Below are positions 1 to 8,892 of a stretch of DNA of 64,000 nucleotides, piece by piece; the first letter of the stretch is position 1, and every line of letters starts with the position of its first letter. A program made the translations under genes and the position numbers. Origin of the DNA: Burkholderia sp. 8Y (GTDB lineage Bacteria; Pseudomonadota; Gammaproteobacteria; Burkholderiales; Burkholderiaceae); assembly GCF_902506145.1 (NCBI RefSeq), contig NZ_LR733520.1, positions 2,815,044 through 2,879,043 on the forward strand, read 5' to 3'. Below the pieces are notes generated by a model. It searched no databases. It saw nothing but the letters and a program-made list of their open reading frames with translations, and was not told the origin of the DNA.

Positions 1-532
1 CGAGCAGAAGCAGGTTCGCGCCCGTGCGCAGAATGCGCGCGACGGCCAGCATCTGCTGCTCGCCGCCCGACAGACGCGTGCCCTGGCTCGCGCGCCGCTC
101 GCTTAAGTTCGGGAACATGGAGTACAGCTCGTCGAGCGGCATGGCCTGCTTCGGATCGCCGATGAGCGGCGGTAGAAGCAGGTTTTCCTCGCACGACAGG
201 CTCGAAAAAATGCCGCGCTCCTCCGGACAATAGCCGACCCCGCGATGCGCGATCTTGTGTGTGGGCAGCCCGATGGTCTCGCGTCCGCCCACGCGGATCG
301 AGCCCGTGCGCCGGCCGGTGAGACCCATGATCGCGCGAAGCGTCGTCGTGCGTCCCGCGCCGTTGCGGCCGAGCAGCGTGACGACTTCCCCGCGATTCAC
401 CTTGAGGTCCACGCCGTGCAGAATGTGCGATTCCCCGTACCACGCCTGCAAGCCTGCGATTTCCAGCGCGGGCGCATTCCCCGCCGCGCCGTTCGCTTCG
501 CGCGAGCGGCGTTCTTCCGTGATCGTGCTCAT
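1..532 (-). CDS. livF: Branched-chain amino acid ABC transporter ATPase LivF (3' part outside window)
   Basis: Second cytoplasmic ATPase of a high-affinity branched-chain amino acid (or amide/urea) importer. Only the N-terminal ~177 residues lie in the window; the gene runs off the left edge. Visible are a Walker A-type loop GRNGAGRTT, with Arg where Lys is usual, and the ABC signature LSGGEQQ in the order expected for LivF. The start ATG overlaps the livG stop by 4 bp (ATGA at 529-532), so the two are translationally coupled. I recall the Arg in the Walker A loop as common in LivF of this group, but cannot verify it here. The exact substrate cannot be read from the ATPase. Confidence 0.93.
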   Translation of the reverse strand, partial: MSTITEERRSREANGAAGNAPALEIAGLQAWYGESHILHGVDLKVNRGEVVTLLGRNGAGRTTTLRAIMGLTGRRTGSIRVGGRETIGLPTHKIAHRGVGYCPEERGIFSSLSCEENLLLPPLIGDPKQAMPLDELYSMFPNLSERRASQGTRLSGGEQQMLAVARILRTGANLLLL

Positions 533-1308
533 GCGTGGGCTCCGGTGAGCGCCGCATCGGCGCTGCCCATGTAGGCTTCCATCACGAGCGGATTCTTCGA
601 TACTTCCGCGTAGCTGCCTTCGGCGAGCACTTCGCCGCGCTGAAGCACGGTAATGGTGTCGGAGATGCCGGCAATCACGTTCATGTTGTGCTCGACCATG
701 AGAATGGTGCGTCCCGCCGATACCTTCTTGATGAGCGCGGTCACGCGGTCCACGTCCTCGTGTCCCATGCCTTGCGTCGGTTCGTCGAGCAGCATGAGTT
801 CGGGTTCCATCGAAAGCGTCGTCGCTATTTCGAGCGCGCGCTTGCGGCCGTACGACAGCTCGACGGTCTTCGCATCGGCGAAATCGGTGAGGCCGACTTG
901 CGTGAGCAGGTCCATCGCGCGGTCGTTGAGAGCGTCGAGCGAACGTTCGCTGCGCCAGAACTGAAACGACGTGCCGAGCTGCCGCTGCAAGCCGATACGC
1001 ACGTTTTGCAGCACGGTCAGATGCGGAAAGACGGCGGAAATCTGAAACGAGCGGATGATGCCGCGCCGCGCGATACGCGCCGGGGGCTCCCGCGTGATGT
1101 CGGCGCCGTTGAAGACGATCTGGCCCGCAGTCGGTTCGAGAAATTTGGTGAGCAGATTGAAGCAGGTGGTCTTGCCCGCGCCGTTCGGTCCGATCAGCGC
1201 ATGGATCGAGCCGCGGCGCACGCGCAGGTTCACGTCATTCACGGCCGTGAAGCCTTTGAATTCTTTCGTGAGTCCTCGCGTTTCCAGAATGGTGTCGCCG
1301 AGAATCAT
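529..1308 (-). CDS. livG: Branched-chain amino acid ABC transporter ATPase LivG
   Basis: First ATPase of the LIV-type importer, about 259 aa. It has Walker A GPNGAGKTT, a signature region written VELSYGRKRALEI (the degenerate LSYG form typical of LivG), Walker B LMLLDEP followed by TQGM, and the H-loop VEHNM. The frame is open upstream to 1446, but that stretch is Arg/Lys-rich and unlike the family. I place the start at 1308 because AAGGGG lies 5 nt before that ATG; the alternative ATG at 1320 lacks a clear ribosome site. It is coupled to livF downstream. The permease and binding-protein genes are not in the window. Confidence 0.93.
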   Translation of the reverse strand: MILGDTILETRGLTKEFKGFTAVNDVNLRVRRGSIHALIGPNGAGKTTCFNLLTKFLEPTAGQIVFNGADITREPPARIARRGIIRSFQISAVFPHLTVLQNVRIGLQRQLGTSFQFWRSERSLDALNDRAMDLLTQVGLTDFADAKTVELSYGRKRALEIATTLSMEPELMLLDEPTQGMGHEDVDRVTALIKKVSAGRTILMVEHNMNVIAGISDTITVLQRGEVLAEGSYAEVSKNPLVMEAYMGSADAALTGAHA

Positions 1309-1594
1309 GTCCCCTTCCATGCGAAGTGAGGCGCTGAACGATGTGTTCGCCTGCGCTTTATTTTTCTTTCGCGCGCACCGGGCGGTGTCGCCGCCAAGAT
1401 GCCGCTTCGCTTCGTAGCCGGTTGCATGCCGCTCGAAAGCAGGCACGACGCACGCCGATCATCACGTGATCCGGGGCCATTGTCGCGCCAATGATGCAGC
1501 GCAATCATTGGGATTTGCACTGAGTCATGCAAAGCTGCAAGCGGCCGTCCATGCACGCGTTCAGGGCATGACATGTGCTGACCATATTGCGTCG

Positions 1595-3271
1595 CTACGC
1601 GAGCGCCGCCGAATTGATCTCTTGCGTATGCACCGCGCGCCGGTCTTCGCGAATCATGTCGCTCGCGCGTTCGGCGATCATGAGCGTGGGCGAATTCGTG
1701 TTGCCCGACGTGATGACCGGCATCACCGATGCATCCACCACGCGCAATCCCTGCACGCCAAGCACGCGCAAGCGGCTATCCACGACCGCGCCCGGATCGT
1801 TGTCGATGCCCATGCGGCACGTGCCGACCGGATGAAAGATCGTCGTGCCGATATCGCCCGCCGCTTGGGCCAGCTCTTCTTCGGTTTGATACCGAACGCC
1901 CGGCAGAATCTCCTCGGGCGCATAGCGCGACAACGCCGGCGCGCTCACGATGCGGCGCGTGAGACGCAGTGAATTCGCGGCTACCTCGCGGTCGCGGTCG
2001 GTGGAGAGATAGTTCGGCGCGATGAGCGGCGCCGCATGGGCATCCGGCGATGCGATATGAACGCTTCCGCGCGATGTCGGCCGCAGATTGCACACGGACG
2101 CCGTGAACGCATTGAACGCGTGCAGCGGCTCGCCGAAGCGTTCGAGCGACAACGGCTGCACGTGGTATTCGACATCGGGCCGTCTGATCGATGCATCGGC
2201 GGGATTGGATTTGGCGAACACGCCGAGCTGCGAAGGCGCCATCGACATCGGACCGCTGCGCATCAACGCGTACTGCATGCCGATGAAAAGCTTGCCCCAC
2301 CAGCGCGCCGAAAGCGTGTTGAGCGTGCGCACGCCGTTGACCTTGTACGCCATGCGAAGCTGCAAGTGATCCTGCAAGTTCTCGCCGACGCCGCGCAGAT
2401 CGCGCACCACGTCGATACCAAGCCGCTGCAAGCGCGCGCCATTGCCGATTCCCGACAGTTCGAGAATCTGCGGCGAGTTGACCGCGCCCGCGCTTAGCAG
2501 CACTTCGCGACGCGCCTTCGCGATGTATTCGACATCGCCGCCGCGATACTCCACGCCCACGCAACGCGTGCCTTCGAACACGAGCCGCTTCGTGTGCGCG
2601 CCGGTGATCGTCGTGAGATTCGGGCGCTTCATCGCTTCGCGCAGAAACGCTTTCGCCGCATTCCAGCGCAGGCCGCCGCGCTGGTTCACATCGAAATAAC
2701 CGACGCCCGTGTTGTCGCCGCGATTGAAGTCGTCGGTCGCTGGAATGCCGCTTTGCTGCGCGGCCTGTGAGAACGTCTCGAGAATCTTCCACTTGAGCCG
2801 CTGTTTCTCGACGCGCCATTCGCCGCCCGCGCCGTGCCACTGATTCGCCCCGCCGTGGTGATCCTCGCTACGCATGAACACGGGCAGCACCGAGTCCCAC
2901 GACCAGTTGGAATCGCCCGTGATGTGCGCCCACTCGTCGTAATCCTCGCGCTGGCCGCGCATGTAGATCATGCCGTTGATCGACGAGCATCCGCCGAGCA
3001 CGCGCCCACGCGGATACGACAGCGCGCGGCCGTTGAGTCCCGGTTCGGCTTGCGTCTTGTAGAGCCAGTCCGTGCGCGGATTGCCGATGCAGTACAGATA
3101 GCCGACCGGAATGTGGATCCAGTGATAGTCGTCCTTGCCGCCCGCTTCGAGCAGCAGCACGCTGACGTCGGGATCTTCGGTGAGGCGATTCGCGAGCACG
3201 CATCCGGCCGTCCCCGCGCCGACGATGATGTAGTCGAATTCGCCTTCGAGCTTGCGAGCGTCCCGTTTCAT
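1595..3271 (-). CDS. GMC-family FAD-dependent alcohol/choline dehydrogenase
   Basis: A 558-aa flavoprotein of the glucose-methanol-choline oxidoreductase family. The N-terminal dinucleotide fold reads DYIIVGAGTAGCVLANRL, followed by the GMC signature region around GGSSSINGMIYMRGQ and a C-terminal segment with FHPVGTCRMG and NTNSPTLMIAE, which carries the catalytic His region. It probably oxidises a primary alcohol; family knowledge suggests alcohols or polyols, and I cannot separate choline dehydrogenase (BetA) from AlkJ-like enzymes, although there are no bet neighbours. The start at 3271 has AGGAG 8 nt upstream. It is divergent from the LysR gene at 3422, which is its likely regulator. Confidence 0.9.
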   Translation of the reverse strand: MKRDARKLEGEFDYIIVGAGTAGCVLANRLTEDPDVSVLLLEAGGKDDYHWIHIPVGYLYCIGNPRTDWLYKTQAEPGLNGRALSYPRGRVLGGCSSINGMIYMRGQREDYDEWAHITGDSNWSWDSVLPVFMRSEDHHGGANQWHGAGGEWRVEKQRLKWKILETFSQAAQQSGIPATDDFNRGDNTGVGYFDVNQRGGLRWNAAKAFLREAMKRPNLTTITGAHTKRLVFEGTRCVGVEYRGGDVEYIAKARREVLLSAGAVNSPQILELSGIGNGARLQRLGIDVVRDLRGVGENLQDHLQLRMAYKVNGVRTLNTLSARWWGKLFIGMQYALMRSGPMSMAPSQLGVFAKSNPADASIRRPDVEYHVQPLSLERFGEPLHAFNAFTASVCNLRPTSRGSVHIASPDAHAAPLIAPNYLSTDRDREVAANSLRLTRRIVSAPALSRYAPEEILPGVRYQTEEELAQAAGDIGTTIFHPVGTCRMGIDNDPGAVVDSRLRVLGVQGLRVVDASVMPVITSGNTNSPTLMIAERASDMIREDRRAVHTQEINSAALA

Positions 3272-3421
3272 GACATGTCTCCTGTTCGGCATGGGCGTCT
3301 GCGTGTCCGCGCCCTTTGCGATGTGTCGGGCACACCGGTGCCGACAAGCGTACTGCGGCTCGCGTGCGCCGATCCAATCAGATATGTTCAAGAGCAATAT
3401 AAGACGCGCTAATATCAGCCG
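3272..3421. promoter_or_regulatory. Divergent promoter region between GMC dehydrogenase and LysR gene
   Basis: A 150-bp intergenic region between two divergent starts. Its LysR-proximal part (about 3380-3418) is clearly AT-richer than its surroundings and contains ATATG, CAATATAAG and CTAATATCAG segments, as expected for overlapping promoters and a LysR-binding site. No exact T-N11-A dyad can be named with confidence. Confidence 0.45.
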
Positions 3422-4324
3422 ATGGACTACACCCTGCTCCGCGCGTTTCTGACCGTGGCGCGCGAAGGCAACCTCACGCGCGCGGCGGCGCGACTGCATC
3501 TGACGCAGCCGGCGGTCAGCCTGCAGATCAAGAATTTGCAGGAGACGCTGGGCGTCGTGCTGTTCGCGCGGACGTCGCACGGCCTGTTGCTGACGCGCGA
3601 TGGCGAAGCCCTGTTGCCGCACGCCGAGCGGGCGCTTGCCGCCGCCGCCGACGTGCAACGCGCGGCGGCCGCCCTGCGGCAGGACGTGAGCGGAACGCTG
3701 CGCATCGGCACCATTCTCGATCCCGAGTTCTTGCGGCTCGGCGGCTTTCTGCGGCAATTCGTGGAAGCGTATCCGCGCATCGAAACGGCGTTGCGCCACG
3801 GCATGTCCGGCTGGGTGCTGGAACGCGTGCGCTCGCGCGATCTGGACGTCGGCTATTACATCGGCGATCCGGTGCGTGACGGCACGCGCGACGCCGATCG
3901 TTTTCATGTCGTGCGGCTCACGCCGTTTTCGTATCGCGTGCTCGCGCCAGCCGGCTGGCACAACCGCGTGAACAAGGGCAAGCGCAACTGGGCGGCGCTC
4001 GCCAAGCTGCCGTGGATCTGGACGCCGCCCGAGTCCGCGCATAACCGGCTGCTTTCGCGCGTGTTCCGCGAGGCGGGCGCGACACCCGTGATCGTCGCGG
4101 AGGTGGATCAGGAGCCGTCGATGCTCGATCTGGTGAAATCGGGCGTGGGATTGTCGCTCGCGCGGGATTCCATCGCGCTTGCCGAGGCGCACGCGCACGC
4201 GCTGACCATCGTGGAAGGCGTCACCGTGCCGACGCAGCTTTCGTTCGTCGCGCTCGCCGAGCGTCGCGAAGAACCGGCGATCGCGGCGGCGCTGCGCCTG
4301 ATCGATGCGCAGTGGTCCGTGTAA
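3422..4324 (+). CDS. LysR-family transcriptional regulator
   Basis: A 300-aa LysR-type regulator. The N-terminal winged helix-turn-helix is clear (residues 1-60, with ARLHLTQPAVSLQIKNLQ as helix-turn-helix). The C-terminal co-inducer domain begins near residue 90 and contains the usual LRIGTI strand. It is divergent from the GMC dehydrogenase, so regulation of that gene in response to its substrate is the simplest inference. The length is standard for the family. The inducer is unknown. Confidence 0.92.
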   Translation: MDYTLLRAFLTVAREGNLTRAAARLHLTQPAVSLQIKNLQETLGVVLFARTSHGLLLTRDGEALLPHAERALAAAADVQRAAAALRQDVSGTLRIGTILDPEFLRLGGFLRQFVEAYPRIETALRHGMSGWVLERVRSRDLDVGYYIGDPVRDGTRDADRFHVVRLTPFSYRVLAPAGWHNRVNKGKRNWAALAKLPWIWTPPESAHNRLLSRVFREAGATPVIVAEVDQEPSMLDLVKSGVGLSLARDSIALAEAHAHALTIVEGVTVPTQLSFVALAERREEPAIAAALRLIDAQWSV

Positions 4325-4396
4325 CCCAAGCTTCACGGTTTCTTTGTTAGTCTCGCTGCTGCGCTTTCATCCGAAACACAACCGGAGACCTCGTTC

Positions 4397-4933
4397 ATGG
4401 CACGCAACATCGAAATCAAGGCACGCGCGCATCAATTCGACCAACTGCGGGAACGCGCGGCCGCGCTCGCCACGGATGCGCCGCTCGTCTTCCGGCAACA
4501 GGACTTTTTCTACGACGTGCCGACCGGCCGCCTGAAGCTGCGCCAGTTTGACGACGGCACGCCGTCCGAGCTGATCTTCTATCAGCGCGACGACCGCGAC
4601 GGCCCGAAGGTCTCGTATTACTCGCGCAGCCCGGTGACGAACCCCGAAGCCATGCACGCGCTGCTCGCGCAGGCGCTTTCGACGCGCGGCATCGTTTCGA
4701 AGGAGCGTCATGTGTTTCTGGTGGGGCGCACGCGCATTCATCTGGACCGCGTGGACGGACTCGGCGATTTCGTCGAACTCGAAGTGCTGCTCGGTCAGGA
4801 CGACGACGAAGCCGGCGGTGAAGCCGAAGCGCACGCCATGTTCGAGCGGCTCGGCGTCGGACAGGCGGATCTCGTGCCGGTGGCGTACGTGGACTTGCTC
4901 AACGCCGGTCAGGGCGCGTCCGCGGCCAGGTGA
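4397..4933 (+). CDS. CYTH-domain protein (class IV adenylate cyclase-like / triphosphatase-like)
   Basis: A 178-aa single-domain CYTH protein. The diagnostic N-terminal strand IEIKA (the ExExK-type motif) is at residues 5-9, and acidic and basic residues follow in the pattern of the triphosphate tunnel fold (FFYDVPTGRLKLRQF, then a C-terminal LGDFVELEVLL strand). Family members cleave inorganic or thiamine triphosphate or make cAMP (CyaB type); which applies here cannot be told from sequence. Its 3' end overlaps the convergent Lrp-family gene by 25 bp. Confidence 0.82.
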   Translation: MARNIEIKARAHQFDQLRERAAALATDAPLVFRQQDFFYDVPTGRLKLRQFDDGTPSELIFYQRDDRDGPKVSYYSRSPVTNPEAMHALLAQALSTRGIVSKERHVFLVGRTRIHLDRVDGLGDFVELEVLLGQDDDEAGGEAEAHAMFERLGVGQADLVPVAYVDLLNAGQGASAAR

Positions 4934-5394
4934 GCGAGCGGCAACGGGCCGTTGCGCTTGAAGGTCGTGAGGACGATGTTCGAGCGCACGCTGTCGACGC
5001 CCGGCACGCGCATCAGCTTCTTCATGACGAAGCCGGAGAGCGCGTTCAGATCCGGCGCGACGATGCGCAGCAAATAATCGGCGTCGCCGACCGTCGCGTG
5101 GCATTCGAGCACTTCGGGCAGCTTCTCGATTTCCTGCTGGAACTGCTCGATCACCGAATCGCCGTGATGCTTGAGCTTGAGGCTCGTGAACGCGGTCACC
5201 CCAAGACCGAGCTTCTCGGGCCGCAACATCACGCGGTAGCCTTCGATCACACCGATGGCTTCGAGCCGCTGCAAGCGCCGCCCGATCTGCGACGGCGACA
5301 GCGGCACCTGCTCGCCCAATTGCTGATGCGTGGCGCGCCCGAAGCGTTGCAGGACATCCAGCAGGGCGAGGTCGAAATGGTCCAGTTCCAGCAT
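4909..5394 (-). CDS. Lrp/AsnC-family transcriptional regulator
   Basis: A 161-aa regulator with an N-terminal winged helix (LDHFDLALLDVLQRFGRAT, then SPSQIGRRLQRLEAIGVIEGY) and a C-terminal RAM/ligand domain (residues ~70-150, including ECHATVGDADYLLRI). The frame is open 5 codons further up, but the ATG at 5394 gives the family-typical start MLELDHFD. Such proteins sense amino acids and often autoregulate. The 3' end lies on the opposite strand to the last 25 bp of the CYTH gene. Confidence 0.88.
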   Translation of the reverse strand: MLELDHFDLALLDVLQRFGRATHQQLGEQVPLSPSQIGRRLQRLEAIGVIEGYRVMLRPEKLGLGVTAFTSLKLKHHGDSVIEQFQQEIEKLPEVLECHATVGDADYLLRIVAPDLNALSGFVMKKLMRVPGVDSVRSNIVLTTFKRNGPLPLAHLAADAP

Positions 5395-5409
5395 GGCGGG
5401 CGCGCGCAA

Positions 5410-6006
5410 AGACAGTGGGAGATGCGACTTTAGCGCATCGCACGGGCAAAGCCGCTATAAGCAAGCGTGAAAGCCGGCGTTCGTGCACGACCTGAATATT
5501 CGCTTACGCTAACCAACAAGGTAACGTCCGTATTACCAACGATGACACTGGCGAAAGGCGCGCGACGCCGCCCGCGCCCGGCGTCGCGGGCGTTGCAAGC
5601 TAAAAAAAGCAAGACCGTAAGCCGCCGCGACGGCTATCTTTCATCCGTGTAGGCGAATTTTCAAATCGCCGTAAACTTGTTCAGCGCCGCCGGCGGCGGC
5701 CGTTGGGCTATCAGCGGGCTCGCGACATTGACGCTGTACAATCAGCAGCGCACCACGGACAGCGCAGTGCCGCTGAGAGACGGCAAGCGGCCGCGTCTTC
5801 AAGAATGGCGGCTCGACGGTGCGCCGAGTGGCAGACAGCCACGTCCAGGGACAGGCATTCGGTGTACGGCCGCTCGCGCGAACGAGGCGTCGGCGGCGCC
5901 GCATAAGAGGTAACGGTTTTGATCCGGCTCGAACCTGCGCCGCCGCGTCGTCAATCACCGGCTTGGACGCCCGGCTCGAGCGCAACCCATTGTACTGAGC
6001 GACTTC
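5410..6006. other. Gene-free stretch upstream of two-component genes
   Basis: About 600 bp with no convincing gene on either strand. It holds the upstream regions of the Lrp-type gene (left) and the response regulator (right). Near the Lrp gene there is a small dyad GGTAA-N8-TTACC at 5520-5537 that could be an operator. Open frames here are short and show no recognisable protein. Confidence 0.5.
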
Positions 6007-6693
6007 ATGCGAATCCTTCTGATTGAAGACGACCGCCCCATTGCGCGCGGCATTCAAAGCAGCCTGGAGCAATCCGGCTTCACCGTCGACATGGTTCACG
6101 ACGGCATCTTCGCCGAGCAGGCGCTCGCGCAAAACCGCCACGAGCTCGTCATTCTCGATCTGGGCCTGCCCGGCATCGACGGCATGACGCTGCTCTCGCG
6201 CTTTCGCCAGGGCAACCGGCACACGCCGGTCATCATCCTGACTGCGCGCGACGAACTGCACGACCGCGTCCAGGGCCTCAACAGCGGCGCCGACGACTAC
6301 ATGCTGAAGCCCTTCGAGCCGCAGGAGCTGGAAGCGCGCATTCGCGCCGTCATGCGCCGCAGCGGTCCGCACGGCGACGTGCCGCGTCCGGAAGTGACGC
6401 TCGGCGGCTTGCGGCTCTCCGGCGTAGATCGCCGAATCTTCAATGACGAGCGCCCGCTCGAACTCTCCCCGCGCGAATTCGCCGTGCTCGAAATGCTGCT
6501 GCTGCGTCATGGCCGCGTGGTGAGCAAGGCGCAGTTGCAGGATCATCTGACGCACTTCGGCGGCGATCTCGGCGATACGGCAATCGAAGTCTATGTCCAT
6601 CGGGTGCGCAAGAAGCTGGAGAACACGCGCGTGGAAATCGTCACGGTGCGCGGTTTCGGCTATCTGCTTCAGGAGATCCGGCAGGCGGCGTGA
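6007..6693 (+). CDS. OmpR-family response regulator (TctD/QseB-like)
   Basis: A 228-aa response regulator. The receiver domain (1-115) has acidic residues D9/D10, phospho-acceptor D51 in VILDLGLP, the TARDE switch region and conserved Lys in MLKPF. The C-terminal OmpR winged helix (about 125-224) contains LSPREFAVLEMLL and a final VRGFGYLL. It lies 30 bp upstream of its cognate kinase. The output genes are unknown; TctD/QseB-type systems control tricarboxylate uptake, polymyxin resistance or motility. Confidence 0.93.
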   Translation: MRILLIEDDRPIARGIQSSLEQSGFTVDMVHDGIFAEQALAQNRHELVILDLGLPGIDGMTLLSRFRQGNRHTPVIILTARDELHDRVQGLNSGADDYMLKPFEPQELEARIRAVMRRSGPHGDVPRPEVTLGGLRLSGVDRRIFNDERPLELSPREFAVLEMLLLRHGRVVSKAQLQDHLTHFGGDLGDTAIEVYVHRVRKKLENTRVEIVTVRGFGYLLQEIRQAA

Positions 6694-6722
6694 GTCACCG
6701 GCCGCTTCTGCCCTAGAACGCT

Positions 6723-8237
6723 TTGCGACTTCCCACCCGGCGCGCGAGCGATGAGCGTTTCGCTCGCGAAGACTGGCTCGATCTGGCGCGATCGAAGCCC
6801 GCCCGCCCCGCCGCGCCTTCGAGCCTGCGGCGCACGCTGCTGCGCCGTCTCGCCGCGCCGCTTTCGCTGCTCGCGCTGATGAGCGGCCTCATGGCGTACT
6901 GGCTCGCCTGGCAATACACGCAGCATGTCGTCGACCGCTCGCTCGCCGATCTCGCCACGGCCATTTCGAAGCAAATTCAGCTTGCCGGCGTCGATGCGCC
7001 CGTGACCGTGCCGCCGCTCGCGCAGGCGATGTTCTCCGATCCCATCGAGCAGCTCGTCTATCGCATCAGCACGGGCGACCAGGAAATCGCCGGCGACTCG
7101 GACCTGCCGCTCACGGGCACTTCGGTCCGGCGCATCCACTATGCCTACGTTTTCGAGACGCATTATCAGGGCACCAGCGTGCGCGCCGCGCAGGTTCGCG
7201 TGCCGCAGCCGCATGGCAATCCGATCGTCGTGGAAGTGGCGCAGCGCGTCGGGTCGCGGTATCGGATCGCGGTGGAGTTTCTCGTCGCGATCATGATGCC
7301 GCTCTTGCTGTTGCTGCTCGCCGGCTGGGTCATCGTGTGGCGCGTGGTGAACCAGCAGCTCAACCCGCTCACCGATCTCGCCGACGCGCTGAATCGTCAG
7401 ACGCACGTTTCGCTGGAGCCCGTCGACGAATCGCACGTGCCGAGCGAAATCCGTCCGCTCACGAGCGCGATGAACGCATTGCTCGTGCGGCTTCAGGCGG
7501 CGCTGGATGCGCAACGAAAATTTATCGCGGATGCCGCGCATCAGTTGCGCACGCCGCTCACCGCCGTGAAGCTGCACGCGGAGCAGGCGCTCAGTTCGCG
7601 CGATCCCGCGAAGGCAGTCGAAGCGGTGAGGGAACTGCGGGCGTCGGCGGATCGCGCCGTGCGGCTGTCGAATCAATTGCTGTCGCTCGCACGCGCCGAG
7701 CCGGGCGAGCAGGCTGCGCGCTTCACGGACTTCGATCTGGCGGCGCTCGCGTTCGAGACCGGCGCGGAATGGGTGCCGCGCGCGCTCGCGGCCCGCGTCG
7801 ATCTGGGCTTTCAGCGCACGGACGATCCGGAGAACGAGCATCCGATGATCGTGCGCGGCAACGTCGTGCTGACGCGCGAAGTGATCGGGAATCTGATCGA
7901 CAACGCGTTGAAGTACGTGCCGCCTTCACGCTACGACGGCGCGCGCATCACGCTGACAGTCGGCGAATGGCGCGATGAGCACGACGCGCGTTTCGGCGAA
8001 GTGGTGATCGAGGACAACGGCCCCGGCGTGCCGCGCGATCAGCAGCCGGACCTCTTCAAGCGATTCTTCCGTGGCGACGGACAAAGCGTGGAAGGCGGCG
8101 CGGGCCTTGGGCTTGCCATCGTCCACGACATCGTGGCGCTGCACGGCGGCAGCGTGCATTACGAGGACGCGCCCGAAGGCGGCGCGCGGTTCATCGTGCG
8201 TCTGCCGCTGAAGGCGAAAGCGCCCGCACCGAACTAA
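6723..8237 (+). CDS. Sensor histidine kinase (TctE/QseC-like)
   Basis: A 504-aa membrane kinase: transmembrane helix 1 at about 44-64, a periplasmic 2CSK/PBP-like N domain (65-185), transmembrane helix 2 (186-207), HAMP, the H-box DAAHQLRTPLTAVKLH with phospho-His 273, then N, D and G boxes (NLIDNALKY, EDNGPGVP, GAGLGLAIV). An in-frame TAG at 6714 forbids an earlier start, so translation must begin after it. The first candidate is a TTG at 6723 with no strong ribosome site, which suggests coupling to the regulator gene upstream. Confidence 0.92.
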   Translation: MRLPTRRASDERFAREDWLDLARSKPARPAAPSSLRRTLLRRLAAPLSLLALMSGLMAYWLAWQYTQHVVDRSLADLATAISKQIQLAGVDAPVTVPPLAQAMFSDPIEQLVYRISTGDQEIAGDSDLPLTGTSVRRIHYAYVFETHYQGTSVRAAQVRVPQPHGNPIVVEVAQRVGSRYRIAVEFLVAIMMPLLLLLLAGWVIVWRVVNQQLNPLTDLADALNRQTHVSLEPVDESHVPSEIRPLTSAMNALLVRLQAALDAQRKFIADAAHQLRTPLTAVKLHAEQALSSRDPAKAVEAVRELRASADRAVRLSNQLLSLARAEPGEQAARFTDFDLAALAFETGAEWVPRALAARVDLGFQRTDDPENEHPMIVRGNVVLTREVIGNLIDNALKYVPPSRYDGARITLTVGEWRDEHDARFGEVVIEDNGPGVPRDQQPDLFKRFFRGDGQSVEGGAGLGLAIVHDIVALHGGSVHYEDAPEGGARFIVRLPLKAKAPAPN

Positions 8238-8249
8238 GCCGCGCGGCGC

Positions 8250-8726
8250 TTACTTCTTTCCTTTCTTCGCCTTCTTTTCTTCCTTCAGCGCGAGCATGGT
8301 TCCGCGGCATTTCTTCGCGCCGCAGCGGCACTCGTATTCCTTCTTGAGCTTCTTGGTGATGCGCCCTTCGATCACGAGGCCGTAGTCGTAATTCAGCTCT
8401 TCATCCGGCTCGATGTCGCGCAGCGCATGAATGAACACGCGGCCTTCGACTTCCTCGGCCTCGCAGTTCGGCGCGCAGGAATGATTGATGTACTTCGCGC
8501 TGTTGCCGTCGATCTTGCCGTCGATCACGCTTCCGTCTTCAAGCGCGAAGTAGAACGTGTGATTCGGCTCTTCCGGATTATGCGGATGCCGGCGCAACGC
8601 TTCCTTCCACGAGATGCGCTCGCCCTTGTACTCCATCACCTCTTCGCCGGCGGCAATGTGCTTCGCGGCGAACACGCCCTTGCCATGCACGCCCGAGCGG
8701 CGAACGGTGATCCTCCGTGAACTCAT
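8250..8726 (-). CDS. SET-domain lysine methyltransferase-like protein
   Basis: A 158-aa bacterial SET protein. It shows the SET hallmarks: GKGVFA near the N terminus, the NHSCAPNC motif (SAM and active-site fold), EELNYDYG, and a post-SET-like Cys cluster CRCGAKKCRGTM, followed by a very basic tail rich in KK. In eukaryotes the fold methylates histone lysines. Bacterial homologues are found in chlamydiae and many proteobacteria, with targets mostly unknown; histone-like or ribosomal proteins are plausible. It is convergent with the kinase gene (12-bp gap). Confidence 0.9.
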   Translation of the reverse strand: MSSRRITVRRSGVHGKGVFAAKHIAAGEEVMEYKGERISWKEALRRHPHNPEEPNHTFYFALEDGSVIDGKIDGNSAKYINHSCAPNCEAEEVEGRVFIHALRDIEPDEELNYDYGLVIEGRITKKLKKEYECRCGAKKCRGTMLALKEEKKAKKGKK

Positions 8727-8892
8727 CGAACGAATCCTTCAATAACGAATCTGTGTGGGGTGTTCTGCTTGCGCTTCATGGACGCTTCGGCCCGCGCGGC
8801 AATAAAAAAACGCGGTGGCCGCAAAGGCGCCGCGTTCAACCATCAGCACGGTATCGTACACTCCCGCGCGCTCGAATCTCAACCGTGGCGCA

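Noticed and set aside
1595..4336. Very long minus-strand open frame of 913 codons
   Set aside because: The first 558 C-terminal codons are the GMC dehydrogenase. The upstream part is a shadow of the LysR gene on the plus strand and lacks any family sequence; the real start at 3271 has a ribosome site.
5677..5913. Small plus-strand open frames before the response regulator
   Set aside because: Overlapping frames in several phases, no ribosome site or hydrophobic/family pattern; treated as noise.
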